Below, in pieces: positions 26,103 through 33,674 of a stretch of DNA of 64,000 nt. The stretch comes from Streptomyces buecherae. Its GTDB lineage: Bacteria; Actinomycetota; Actinomycetes; Streptomycetales; Streptomycetaceae. Positions within the stretch are counted from its first letter, which is position 1. Every line of letters starts with the position of its first letter. Location: assembly GCF_014295035.1 (NCBI RefSeq), contig NZ_CP060404.1, positions 1,840,001 to 1,904,000 of the forward strand, given 5' to 3'. The notes beneath the pieces were generated by a model. It did no database searches and was not told the origin of the DNA. It saw only the letters and a program-made list of their open reading frames with translations. Made by a program: the position numbers and the translations under genes.

Positions 26103-27107
26103 GTGCATGGTCACGGAAGTCCGCGCCCGGGCCAGCCACCGGCCGATCCACACCCGGCCGCGCCCAGACCCGCGCCGCCGGCGCCCCCAGCCGCCCGGGG
26201 CGGCCCGCCGGCCGCCGGCTCCGGCTCCGTTGCCGGCACCGTTCCCGGTTCCCGCACCGCCGCCGGCGTCTGTCACGGCACGCTGGGCGAGCTGTACCAG
26301 GGGCCGCTGCGCGCCGGCGGCGCCCCGGACATCGCCCTCGTCTCGTTCCCCGTGGACCGCCACTCCTGGGCGTACTTCACGCCGGGCGCCGGCCGCCCCG
26401 GGGCCCTGCCGCCGGGTGAGAAGGCGGCGCGCGCGGTCCGCCTCTTCCTGGACCACTTCGGCCTGCGGCTGCCGCCCGGCCACTGGAGCACCCACTCCGA
26501 ACTGCGCGTCGGCGTGGGGATGGCCAGCTCCACCGCCGACATCGTGGCGACGCTGCGCTGCCTGTTCCACCTCTTCGGACTGCCCTACGACCAGGGGGTG
26601 GTGACCGGCGTGCTGGCGGCCATCGAGCGGGCCGACAGCGTCTTCCTCGACGAGTTCGCGCTCCACCTCAGCGCCCGCCACCAGGTGGTGCGCACGCTGG
26701 GCACGGGCATCGGCTTCCACACCGCGTTCGTCACCGAGCCCGGCACCGTGGACACCAGCGCCGTCACCGCGCCGCTGCTGCGGCACTACGCGCGGCGGGC
26801 GAGCGAGTACGAGCGGTGCCTGATCGACCTGCTCAAGGGGTTCGAGTCCGCCGACCCGGCCGCCGTCGCCCGGGCGGCGACCACCAGCGCCACCCTCTCC
26901 CAACAGGTCCTGCCCAAGCGCACGTTCGCGCGCGTGCTGGCCCACCGTGAGCACTTCGGAGCCGACGGGATCTTCGTCGCCCACACCGGCTCCCTGATCG
27001 GCTACCTCTTCGCCCACCGTCCCTCCGCCGAAGCGAAGTCCGAACTGTCCGCCTTCTTCCACTCGCTCGGCCACCAGTGCTCATTCGCCCAAGGAGGCTA
27101 CGGGTGA
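26103..27107 (+). CDS. PduX-like GHMP kinase (L-threonine kinase family)
   Basis: 334 aa. After a 55-residue Pro/Ala/Gly-rich leader the GHMP fold starts at GVCHGTLGELYQGP, comparable to the CHGTxGEL(I)QG start of PduX. The ATP-binding loop is VGVGMASSTADI (about residues 136-147), almost identical to the PduX motif. A late HTGSLIGYLF matches the third GHMP motif. PduX makes O-phospho-L-threonine, in B12 biosynthesis the precursor of the aminopropanol arm. Here no CobD-type decarboxylase follows, so phosphothreonine (or phosphoserine) is probably the substrate of the next gene. Start GTG 26103 follows GGGAGG; an ATG four bases on is out of frame. It ends in a GTGA overlap with the next gene. 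Under the cobalamin riboswitch. Confidence 0.85.
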   Translation: MHGHGSPRPGQPPADPHPAAPRPAPPAPPAARGGPPAAGSGSVAGTVPGSRTAAGVCHGTLGELYQGPLRAGGAPDIALVSFPVDRHSWAYFTPGAGRPGALPPGEKAARAVRLFLDHFGLRLPPGHWSTHSELRVGVGMASSTADIVATLRCLFHLFGLPYDQGVVTGVLAAIERADSVFLDEFALHLSARHQVVRTLGTGIGFHTAFVTEPGTVDTSAVTAPLLRHYARRASEYERCLIDLLKGFESADPAAVARAATTSATLSQQVLPKRTFARVLAHREHFGADGIFVAHTGSLIGYLFAHRPSAEAKSELSAFFHSLGHQCSFAQGGYG

Positions 27108-28126
27108 TCCACCCCCACATCGCCGACGCCCTGAAGGTCCCCGACCTCGTCCGACTCACCGATGACACGGTCCTGATCCGCTTCGAGTCGATGAAGATCT
27201 ACTCGGCGCTCGCGGCCGTCCGCCACCTCCTGGACCGGGGCACGGTGCGCCCGGGACAGACGCTCGTCGACAGCTCAAGCGGCATCTACGCGCACGCCCT
27301 CGCGCTGGCCTGCCACCGCTACCACCTGCGCTGCCACATCGTGGCCTCCACCACCGTGGACGCCACGACCCGCGCCCAACTGGAGATCCTGGGCGCCACC
27401 GTGGAACAGGTCAGGCCATCGGCCGACCTCAAGCTCGACCAGGAACTGCGGGTGCGGCGGGTGCGCGAGATCATCGCCGAGCGCCCCGACGTGCACTGGA
27501 TGCGCCAGTACCACGACGCCATCCACTACCTCGGCTACCGCGAGGTCGCCGACACCCTCGCGGCGGCCTTCCCCGGCCAGGCACTGACCGTGGTCGGCGG
27601 CGTCGGCTCGGGCGCCTCGACCGGCGGACTCGTGGCGCACCTGCGGCGCACGGACCCCTCGGTGCGCCTGGTGGGGGTGCAGCCGTTCGGCAGCGTCACC
27701 TTCGGCAGCCAGGACCACCACGACCCGGAGGCCATCATCGCGGGCATCGGCTCCTCGATCGTCTTCGACAACGTCCGGCACGACCTCTACGACGCCATCC
27801 ACTGGATGGACTTCCGACACGCCCTGTCCGGTGCCGTCGCCCTGCTGCGCGCACACGCCGTCTTCGCCGGCCTGTCCACCGGCGCCGCCTACCTGGCCGC
27901 CACGGACGACGTCCGCCGCCATCCGGACCGACTGCACCTGGTCATCGCCGCCGACACCGGCCACCGCTACGTGGAGCGCGTCTTCGCCCGGCACGCCGAG
28001 GCCCTCGACGTCGCCTCGCTGGGCCCCGTGGAGATCACCGACCCCGCGCAGATGTCCATGCCCTGGTCCGCGATGGCCTGGAACCGCGGCGCGTGCCCGG
28101 CCCACTGGAAGGAGCAGGCGGCATGA
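27104..28126 (+). CDS. Fold-type-II PLP enzyme (cysteine synthase/SbnA-like)
   Basis: 340 aa. Probable Schiff-base Lys31 in FESMKIYSA, substrate loop SSSGIY (57-62), and phosphate-binding loop GGVGSGASTGG (165-175). This is the tryptophan-synthase-beta family fold of cysteine and cystathionine synthases and of 2,3-diaminopropionate precursor enzymes such as SbnA. Next to a hydroxy-amino-acid kinase it would be expected to replace the phosphate of O-phosphothreonine or O-phosphoserine by a nucleophile. That pairing is known from 2,3-diaminobutyrate formation in lipopeptide clusters. The nucleophile is unknown. GTG 27104 overlaps the kinase stop (GTGA) and follows AAGGAGG. It ends in an ATGA overlap with the ATP-grasp gene. 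Confidence 0.85.
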   Translation: MIHPHIADALKVPDLVRLTDDTVLIRFESMKIYSALAAVRHLLDRGTVRPGQTLVDSSSGIYAHALALACHRYHLRCHIVASTTVDATTRAQLEILGATVEQVRPSADLKLDQELRVRRVREIIAERPDVHWMRQYHDAIHYLGYREVADTLAAAFPGQALTVVGGVGSGASTGGLVAHLRRTDPSVRLVGVQPFGSVTFGSQDHHDPEAIIAGIGSSIVFDNVRHDLYDAIHWMDFRHALSGAVALLRAHAVFAGLSTGAAYLAATDDVRRHPDRLHLVIAADTGHRYVERVFARHAEALDVASLGPVEITDPAQMSMPWSAMAWNRGACPAHWKEQAA

Positions 28127-29382
28127 GCGTGGTCTGCCTGGAATCGCTCACCTTCGGCCTGGGCCACCTGGTGCGCGCCGCCGACGCGCTGGGCGAGCGG
28201 CTGCGGCTGCTGACCCGCGACCCGTCGTACTACGCGTACGAGTTGGAACGGCTGCCCGCCGGCGCGCTCGACGTCGTGGAGGTCGACACCTTCGACACCG
28301 AGCGGGTGGCCGACCAGTTGGCCGCGACCCCCGGGCTGCGCGGCCTGATCAGCTCCACCGACACCTGGACGCTGGTCGGCGCGGAGCTGACCGCCCGGTT
28401 CGGCCTGCCGGGGCTCGACGCCTCGGCGCTGCGGCTGACCCGCGACAAGGCCGCCGTACGCAACCGGCTGCACGCCGCGGGCCTCACCCGAGGCCGGGCC
28501 GTGGAGGCCACCAAGGCCGCGCACGACCGGGCGCTACGGGCCGCGCTGCTGGCGGAGGTCGGGCTACCGGCCGTACTCAAGGACACGGCGGGCACCGGCA
28601 GCCAGAACGTCTACCTGGTCCGGGACGAGCGGGAGTGGCAGGCCGCGCTGGACACGGCCGCCGGCCGGCGGCTGACGGGCCGCCTGTTCGCCGAGCCGTA
28701 CTTCAGCGGCCCGGTCTACAGCGCCGAGACCCTCACCTGGGCCGGCCGCACCCGGCTGCTCGGCGTCTCCAGCCGGCTGATGTCGGCGGAACCGTCCTTC
28801 CGCGAGGAGGTCACCGCGTTCCCCGTCGCCTTCCCCGGCGAGCAGCGGGACGCCATCGAACGGTGGTTGGACCGGGTACTGGCCGCCATCGGGTACACCG
28901 ACCGCTTCGCCCACCTGGAGTTCGTGCTCACCGCCGACGGCCCGGAGGTGGTGGAGGTCAACCCGCGCATCGGGGGCGCCCTGGTCGGCGAGGGCCTGTG
29001 CCGGGCGCTTGGCACCAACGTGTACGAGGCGATGATGGAGGCGGCCGTCGGCCGCCGCCCCCGCCTGCTCGACGCCGAACTGCCCGGCGGACCCGCCGTC
29101 GCCTTCGTCCTCGGCTACCCGGCCGAGCCCGGTGTGTTCACCGGGGTCACGGGCGTGGAGCGACTGGCGGACATGCCCGGCGCGCCGGCCTGGTACCCGA
29201 CCAAGCGCCCCGGCGACCGGATCGAGCACCTGACGGACAGCCGGGGCTACGCGGGCATCGTCTACGCCGAGGCCGAGACCGCCGAACTCGCCACCCACCG
29301 GGCCGTGGCCGCCGCCAACGCGCTGCGCGTGCGCACCACGCCCCTCCCCGACCAGGCGGAGAGCCCGCCCGGCGATGGCTGA
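28123..29382 (+). CDS. ATP-grasp ligase
   Basis: 419 aa with ATP-grasp features: TRDKAAVRNRL (Lys109), PAVLKDTAGTGSQNVYLV (Lys153 and the glycine-rich loop), AEPYFSGPVYSAE, and the Mg-binding EFVL...VEVNPRIGG (277-285). Such enzymes form an acyl-phosphate and couple it to an amine, as in L-amino-acid ligases. Presumably it joins the product of the PLP enzyme to another carboxylic acid or amino acid. The ATG at 28123 overlaps the previous stop (ATGA), and its own 3' end overlaps the MFS gene by 8 bases. Confidence 0.87.
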   Translation: MSVVCLESLTFGLGHLVRAADALGERLRLLTRDPSYYAYELERLPAGALDVVEVDTFDTERVADQLAATPGLRGLISSTDTWTLVGAELTARFGLPGLDASALRLTRDKAAVRNRLHAAGLTRGRAVEATKAAHDRALRAALLAEVGLPAVLKDTAGTGSQNVYLVRDEREWQAALDTAAGRRLTGRLFAEPYFSGPVYSAETLTWAGRTRLLGVSSRLMSAEPSFREEVTAFPVAFPGEQRDAIERWLDRVLAAIGYTDRFAHLEFVLTADGPEVVEVNPRIGGALVGEGLCRALGTNVYEAMMEAAVGRRPRLLDAELPGGPAVAFVLGYPAEPGVFTGVTGVERLADMPGAPAWYPTKRPGDRIEHLTDSRGYAGIVYAEAETAELATHRAVAAANALRVRTTPLPDQAESPPGDG

Positions 29383-30634
29383 GCCCCCGCGCGAGGGCCC
29401 GCGCGCCACCCTGGCCGCGCTCAGCGGCCCGCTGCGCTTCCTGCTGCTCAGCTCGTTCCTGATCCCGCTCGGCAGCTTCATGGTGCTGCCGTTCATGTCG
29501 GTGTTCCTGCACGAGCGGCTCGGCATGGGGCTCGGCGCCGTCGGTCTGGTGCTGGCCGTGGCGTCCCTCGTGCAGTTCTCCGGCGGGATCGTGGGCGGGG
29601 CGCTCGCGGAGCGGATCGGGCTGCGGTGCACCATGCTGTGCGCGCTGGTGGTGCGCACGGCCGGGTTCGTGGGCCTGCTGCTCGCGCTGCGGTGGCCGCC
29701 GCTGGCCGTCGCGGCGCTGGTCCTCACCTGCTGCGGCGCGGCGCTCTACCTGCCGGCGAACAAGGCGTACCTGGTACACGGCGTGGACGAGGAGCGGCGC
29801 CCGGCGTACCTGTCGGCGGGCAACGCGGCGCTCAACGCGGGCATGGCCGTGGGCCCGCTGATCGCCGGCCCTTTCGTGCTCTCCTCGCCCGGGTGGCTCT
29901 TCCTGGCCGTCACGGCGCTGTTCGTCGCGGTCACGGCGGGCCACGCCCGGCTGCCCGCACCGGACGGCGAGCGGCGGCCCGCCGCCGAGTCCGCGCCACG
30001 GGGCCTGCTGTCCGGCCTGCCGATCCTGCCGTTCGCCGCCTGCGCCGTCTCCTTCTACCTCTACTTCCACTTCCAGCACTACCTGGCCGTCTACGCGGTC
30101 GAGCGGGCTTCGAGCGAGTTCTACAGCCTGGTGCTGCTGCTCTGTTTCGCGCTGGTCATCGTCGTCCAGCCGCTCGCCTCCGGGCTGATCCGGCGCATGC
30201 CGTACGCCCTGGCGCTCGCCGTCGGCTTCGCCGGCCTGGCCGCGGGCCTCGCCGTGCTGGCCATCGGCACCCGGCCGGCGCTGCTGGCCGGCGGGGCGTT
30301 GATCACCCTCGGCGACATCGTGCTCTTCCTCAAGAACGACCTGGAGGCCCTGCGCCGCAGCGACCGCTCCGACGCGGTCGTCTTCGGCCAGCAACGACTG
30401 GCCGCGGGCCTGGGCGCCTGCGCGAGCGGCGTCCTGGGCGGGCAGTTGTACGGCCTCGGCGAACGCGCCGGCGACACCGGCTGGTTCTGGCTCCTGGCCG
30501 CGGCCCAGTGCCTGCTGCTCCCCCCACTGCTGCTCGCGCTGCGCGGCCACACGGCACGGCCCCCCACCCAACCCGGCGACACCGAAGGAGCACCGAAGTC
30601 CCATGACGCACACGGGCGGATTCCAGGACGATGA
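29375..30634 (+). CDS. MFS transporter
   Basis: 419 aa, about 12 hydrophobic segments. First pair: RFLLLSSFLIPLGSFMVLPFMSVFL; then the loop 2-3 motif GGALAERIGLR, a variant of the MFS GxLaDRxGRR signature. Position as fourth gene of a small biosynthetic operon suggests export of the product, although import of a metallophore or vitamin-related compound is possible. The start lies 8 bases inside the ATP-grasp gene. Its C-terminal cytoplasmic tail is encoded across the start of the methyltransferase gene (32-base overlap). Confidence 0.88.
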   Translation: MAEPPREGPRATLAALSGPLRFLLLSSFLIPLGSFMVLPFMSVFLHERLGMGLGAVGLVLAVASLVQFSGGIVGGALAERIGLRCTMLCALVVRTAGFVGLLLALRWPPLAVAALVLTCCGAALYLPANKAYLVHGVDEERRPAYLSAGNAALNAGMAVGPLIAGPFVLSSPGWLFLAVTALFVAVTAGHARLPAPDGERRPAAESAPRGLLSGLPILPFAACAVSFYLYFHFQHYLAVYAVERASSEFYSLVLLLCFALVIVVQPLASGLIRRMPYALALAVGFAGLAAGLAVLAIGTRPALLAGGALITLGDIVLFLKNDLEALRRSDRSDAVVFGQQRLAAGLGACASGVLGGQLYGLGERAGDTGWFWLLAAAQCLLLPPLLLALRGHTARPPTQPGDTEGAPKSHDAHGRIPGR

Positions 30635-31352
30635 CTTCTGGACCGAGTTCTACGACTTCCTCTTCTCCGACCAGCGGTTCACCCAGGCCGAAGACCTCCT
30701 GGACACCTCACCGCTGCTGAACCTGCCCGCCGGGGCACGGGTGCTCGACCTGTGCTGCGGGCCCGGCGTGTTCACCGTGCCGCTGGCCCGCCGGGGCTAC
30801 GCCGTGACCGGCGTTGACCGCAGCCCGGCCATGCTGGAGCGGGCCCGCGCGCTGTCGGCCGAGCGGTCGGCGCCGGCCACGTACGTGGAGGCCGACGTGC
30901 GCGCGTACGCCCAACCCGGCGCCTTCGACGTGGTGCTGAACATGTTCACCTCGTTCGGCTACTTCGATGACCCGGCCGACAACGCGCGGGCCCTGCGCAC
31001 CATGCACGACAGCCTGGCCCCCGGCGGCACCCTGCTCCTGGACCTGGCGGGCAAGGAGTTGCTGGCCGGCCGGGTCACGCCACCCAAGGTGGTGCGGCGC
31101 GGCGACGACCTGCTCGTACAGACCGACACCGTCCTCGACGACTGGGCCCGGCTGCGCAGCGACTGGGTACTGGTACGCGGCGACCGGGTCACCCGGGCCT
31201 CACTGGTGTGGTTCGTCTACAGCGCCGTGGAGCTGCGGCAGATGGCACGGGAGGCGGGCTTCGGCCGTATCGAGATCTTCGGCGACTTCGACGGCCGCCC
31301 CTACGACCAGGACGCCCAACGGCTCATCCTGCGGGCGACCCGGGAGGGGTAG
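30603..31352 (+). CDS. SAM-dependent methyltransferase (class I)
   Basis: 249 aa. SAM motif I VLDLCCGPGVFTVPLA, acidic ribose-binding VTGVDRSPAMLERA, motif IV region DVVLNMFTSFGYF, and post-motif APGGTLLLDLAGKE. The small-molecule methyltransferase fold, with a C-terminal beta extension, is typical of tailoring enzymes. It overlaps the MFS gene by 32 bases and is the last gene of the riboswitch operon. The methyl acceptor is unknown, perhaps the amine or carboxylate of the operon product. Confidence 0.87.
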   Translation: MTHTGGFQDDDFWTEFYDFLFSDQRFTQAEDLLDTSPLLNLPAGARVLDLCCGPGVFTVPLARRGYAVTGVDRSPAMLERARALSAERSAPATYVEADVRAYAQPGAFDVVLNMFTSFGYFDDPADNARALRTMHDSLAPGGTLLLDLAGKELLAGRVTPPKVVRRGDDLLVQTDTVLDDWARLRSDWVLVRGDRVTRASLVWFVYSAVELRQMAREAGFGRIEIFGDFDGRPYDQDAQRLILRATREG

Positions 31353-31398
31353 CGGCGGGCCCCGGGCCCGCACCGCCCGGGGGCGCCGGGTGCTCCGG

Positions 31399-31493
31399 GC
31401 TCGTCCGGGCGGTGCGGGATCGCCGGGGCGGTGCGGGCTCGACAGGGCGGGGCGGGCTCGCCGGGGCGGGGCGAACTCGTCCGGGCGGTGCGG
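31399..31493. repeat. Five tandem 19-base repeats
   Basis: Units start at 31399, 31418, 31437, 31456 and 31475, with consensus GCTCG(T/C)C(C/G)GGGCGG(T/G)GCGG. The array fills the gap between the methyltransferase stop and the stop of the convergent membrane protein. No conventional terminator is visible; the preceding GGGCCCCGGGCCC (about 31359-31371) is a short palindrome. Confidence 0.85.
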
Positions 31494-31494
31494 G

Positions 31495-32493
31495 CTACGG
31501 CGTCCCCTCCTGCTCGTGCGGCACCGCCGCGGGCGGATCGGCCGGCCGGGCGCGCCCGCCGTCATGTCCGGAGACGACCACCGCGATCACCCCGACGACG
31601 GTGGCACCGACCAGCACGACGGCGACCCGCCCCGCGGCCCGCCCCACCCAACTCTGCCGGGGCCCCACCGCCCGCCGATCCGGTCCCCCCAGCCGCTCGG
31701 CCCGCCGCGCGGGCCGCACCAGCCGCAGCAGGAACAGGGCGGCGACGGGGAGTTGGAGCAGCCACAGCACGGTGCGCGGCCACTCGTCGTACCAGACGTT
31801 GGTGCCATACAGCAGCGTGTGCCACACGCTCAACACGTACACCACGATCACGAACCGGTGCAGCCGCCGCCAGGCGTTCGGCCCGATGCGGTGCCGTACG
31901 TAGAACAGCAGGCCCAGCGGCACGGCCAGGTAGAGGGCGCCCTGCCCGATCGGAATGGCCGTACGACCGGTCCCGGAGTCGTACCAGCCGGGCACGAAGC
32001 TGTCGGCGAACCCGGCCCACAGCCGGTCGACCCACGCCAACTTCGTCTCGTAGCGCACAAGTTCGGCCGCGAACATGATGGCGTGCGCCGCCATGAGGGC
32101 CATCGTGGTCAGGCTCGTGGTGCGGTGCCACCGCTCCAACACCTGCCGGGAGACCGGCAACCGCGCGACCCCGGGCCCCGACAACAGCAACCCGAGCATG
32201 ACGGTGCCCCACGCCCACAACAGCCCCGACCAGCCGAACGCCTGGCTGAGCAGGTACATCCAGTAGGTGCGGGAGTCGTCCATGAACGGCATGACCGCGA
32301 CGGTCGCCGAGGCCCCTGAGTCCATCCGAACGTAGAGGAAGACGAACACCCCCGCCGTCACCACCAACGCGGCGACGGCATCGGGCACGGCGGCCCTCAG
32401 GTCCCCCCGCAACGCCACACGATCGGCGCCCCGCCGACCACGCCCGCGCGACGCGGTGACCTCCGCCCCCTCCTGCGTCGTGTCTGGCAACAT
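31495..32493 (-). CDS. Ferric-reductase-like transmembrane protein
   Basis: 332 aa with about six to seven membrane segments. Haem-ligand His pairs typical of the ferric reductase-like (YedZ/NOX) membrane domain occur: RWHRTTSLTTMALMAAHAIMF and RLHRFVIVVYVLSVWHTLLYGT. There is no FAD/NAD-binding module attached, so electron donor and acceptor are unknown. GGGAGG precedes the ATG nine bases away. It is convergent with the B12-riboswitch operon. Confidence 0.87.
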   Translation of the reverse strand: MLPDTTQEGAEVTASRGRGRRGADRVALRGDLRAAVPDAVAALVVTAGVFVFLYVRMDSGASATVAVMPFMDDSRTYWMYLLSQAFGWSGLLWAWGTVMLGLLLSGPGVARLPVSRQVLERWHRTTSLTTMALMAAHAIMFAAELVRYETKLAWVDRLWAGFADSFVPGWYDSGTGRTAIPIGQGALYLAVPLGLLFYVRHRIGPNAWRRLHRFVIVVYVLSVWHTLLYGTNVWYDEWPRTVLWLLQLPVAALFLLRLVRPARRAERLGGPDRRAVGPRQSWVGRAAGRVAVVLVGATVVGVIAVVVSGHDGGRARPADPPAAVPHEQEGTP

Positions 32494-32621
32494 GCCTGAG
32501 CCTCCCGATCACGGGCCACCGCGAAGGTGGCGGGGGTGGCGCGCGTGTCGTACGGGCCAAGTGTGACGGAGATGGCTGGGTAGCGGAGTGCGCGATTCAG
32601 CCAGATAGGGGCCAGGGGACG

Positions 32622-32641
32622 GTCGGGGCCTCGGCCCCGAC
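32622..32641. promoter_or_regulatory. Perfect inverted repeat in a divergent promoter region
   Basis: GTCGGGGCC and GGCCCCGAC pair perfectly around TC. It lies between the divergently transcribed ferric-reductase-like gene and the hypothetical membrane protein gene, so it may be an operator; as RNA it would also form a terminator-like hairpin. Confidence 0.4.
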
Positions 32642-32715
32642 TGCCTGACTGGCTGGTCGGCTGACCGGCGGACCGGACCGGCGGCACTGTCGGTGGTCGC
32701 CCGTACAGTTACGGC

Positions 32716-33489
32716 ATGACGTCCGATGACCCGACCGAGATGGTCAGGGAACGCATGTGGGTCGAGCGCCCGGCCGGAACACGGCTCTCACAGTCCCGAA
32801 CTTCCGGCGGTTACAGCCCCCTTGTGCGCGGCGACGCCACGCACCACCTCGAAACCCACGTCACGCTCTACCCCGACACCGCCGATGACGAGGACGACGG
32901 CGAAGGTGAAGGCGAGCGGGAGTCGTCGGGAACGGCGCTCAAGGTGCTCATAGGCGTGGCGGTGGGCATCGCGGGAACCCTCGCCGTCGTCAAGGCCGCG
33001 CCCATCGTCAAACGCCGGCTGAACGACCTCAGGTCCAAGTGGCGCCGGAATTCCGCAAAGGACACACCCGAGGGCCAGACCGCCCCCACGGACATGTCCA
33101 CCTGGGACGGCACCGCCGCGGGCTTCTCCCACGAGGTCGACATCGCGCTCGGGACCCACAGCACGAGCATGACCAGCGCGGAAGCCCAGAAACGCCTGCT
33201 GGCGCTCATGGCGGCCGCGGCTTTCATCGCCGATCAGGTACGGACGCTCAGCCATGCCCGCATCGAGGACGACGATGCCGCGCCGGAGTTGCGGGGCGCG
33301 CTGGAGAAGCTGACGGCTACGCAGGTCACGGACAGCATCAACCGGTCGCTTGAGGCGGATTCCTCCCTGCTGGACGAAGAGACTTCCGCCGAGTTCATGG
33401 AGATATTCGGCGGGGGCCGGTTCGTTGAGGGGCGCTATGTGCCGTTGCGGAACGAGAGGGTGCGGGAGGCACTGCGGCTGGGTGGGTGA
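32716..33489 (+). CDS. Hypothetical protein with one membrane segment
   Basis: 257 aa. One hydrophobic segment (about residues 76-93, LKVLIGVAVGIAGTLAVV) after an acidic stretch, followed by a basic region and an alpha-helical C-terminal domain (SHEVDIALGTHSTSM... to ...VPLRNERVREALRLGG). No family recognised. The ATG at 32716 has no ribosome-binding site, but TACAGT six bases upstream resembles a -10 box, so the mRNA may be leaderless. It lies immediately left of the defence genes and may be an island member. Confidence 0.75.
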   Translation: MTSDDPTEMVRERMWVERPAGTRLSQSRTSGGYSPLVRGDATHHLETHVTLYPDTADDEDDGEGEGERESSGTALKVLIGVAVGIAGTLAVVKAAPIVKRRLNDLRSKWRRNSAKDTPEGQTAPTDMSTWDGTAAGFSHEVDIALGTHSTSMTSAEAQKRLLALMAAAAFIADQVRTLSHARIEDDDAAPELRGALEKLTATQVTDSINRSLEADSSLLDEETSAEFMEIFGGGRFVEGRYVPLRNERVREALRLGG

Positions 33490-33674
33490 GGTGTGGGCTT
33501 CTTCTGGCGCGGCAGGCTCCAGCCCGTAACCCGACAGCACGTGGGCGCGGACCGACCGCGGCGGGAGGTGACACCCGGCTCCGCAGCAGTTTTCCGTCTT
33601 GGCCCGCCCGTGCCCGGCGGAGGTCATAGGGTCGTTCCCGCACGTCGTCACACACGGTTCGCCAGGGGGACATC

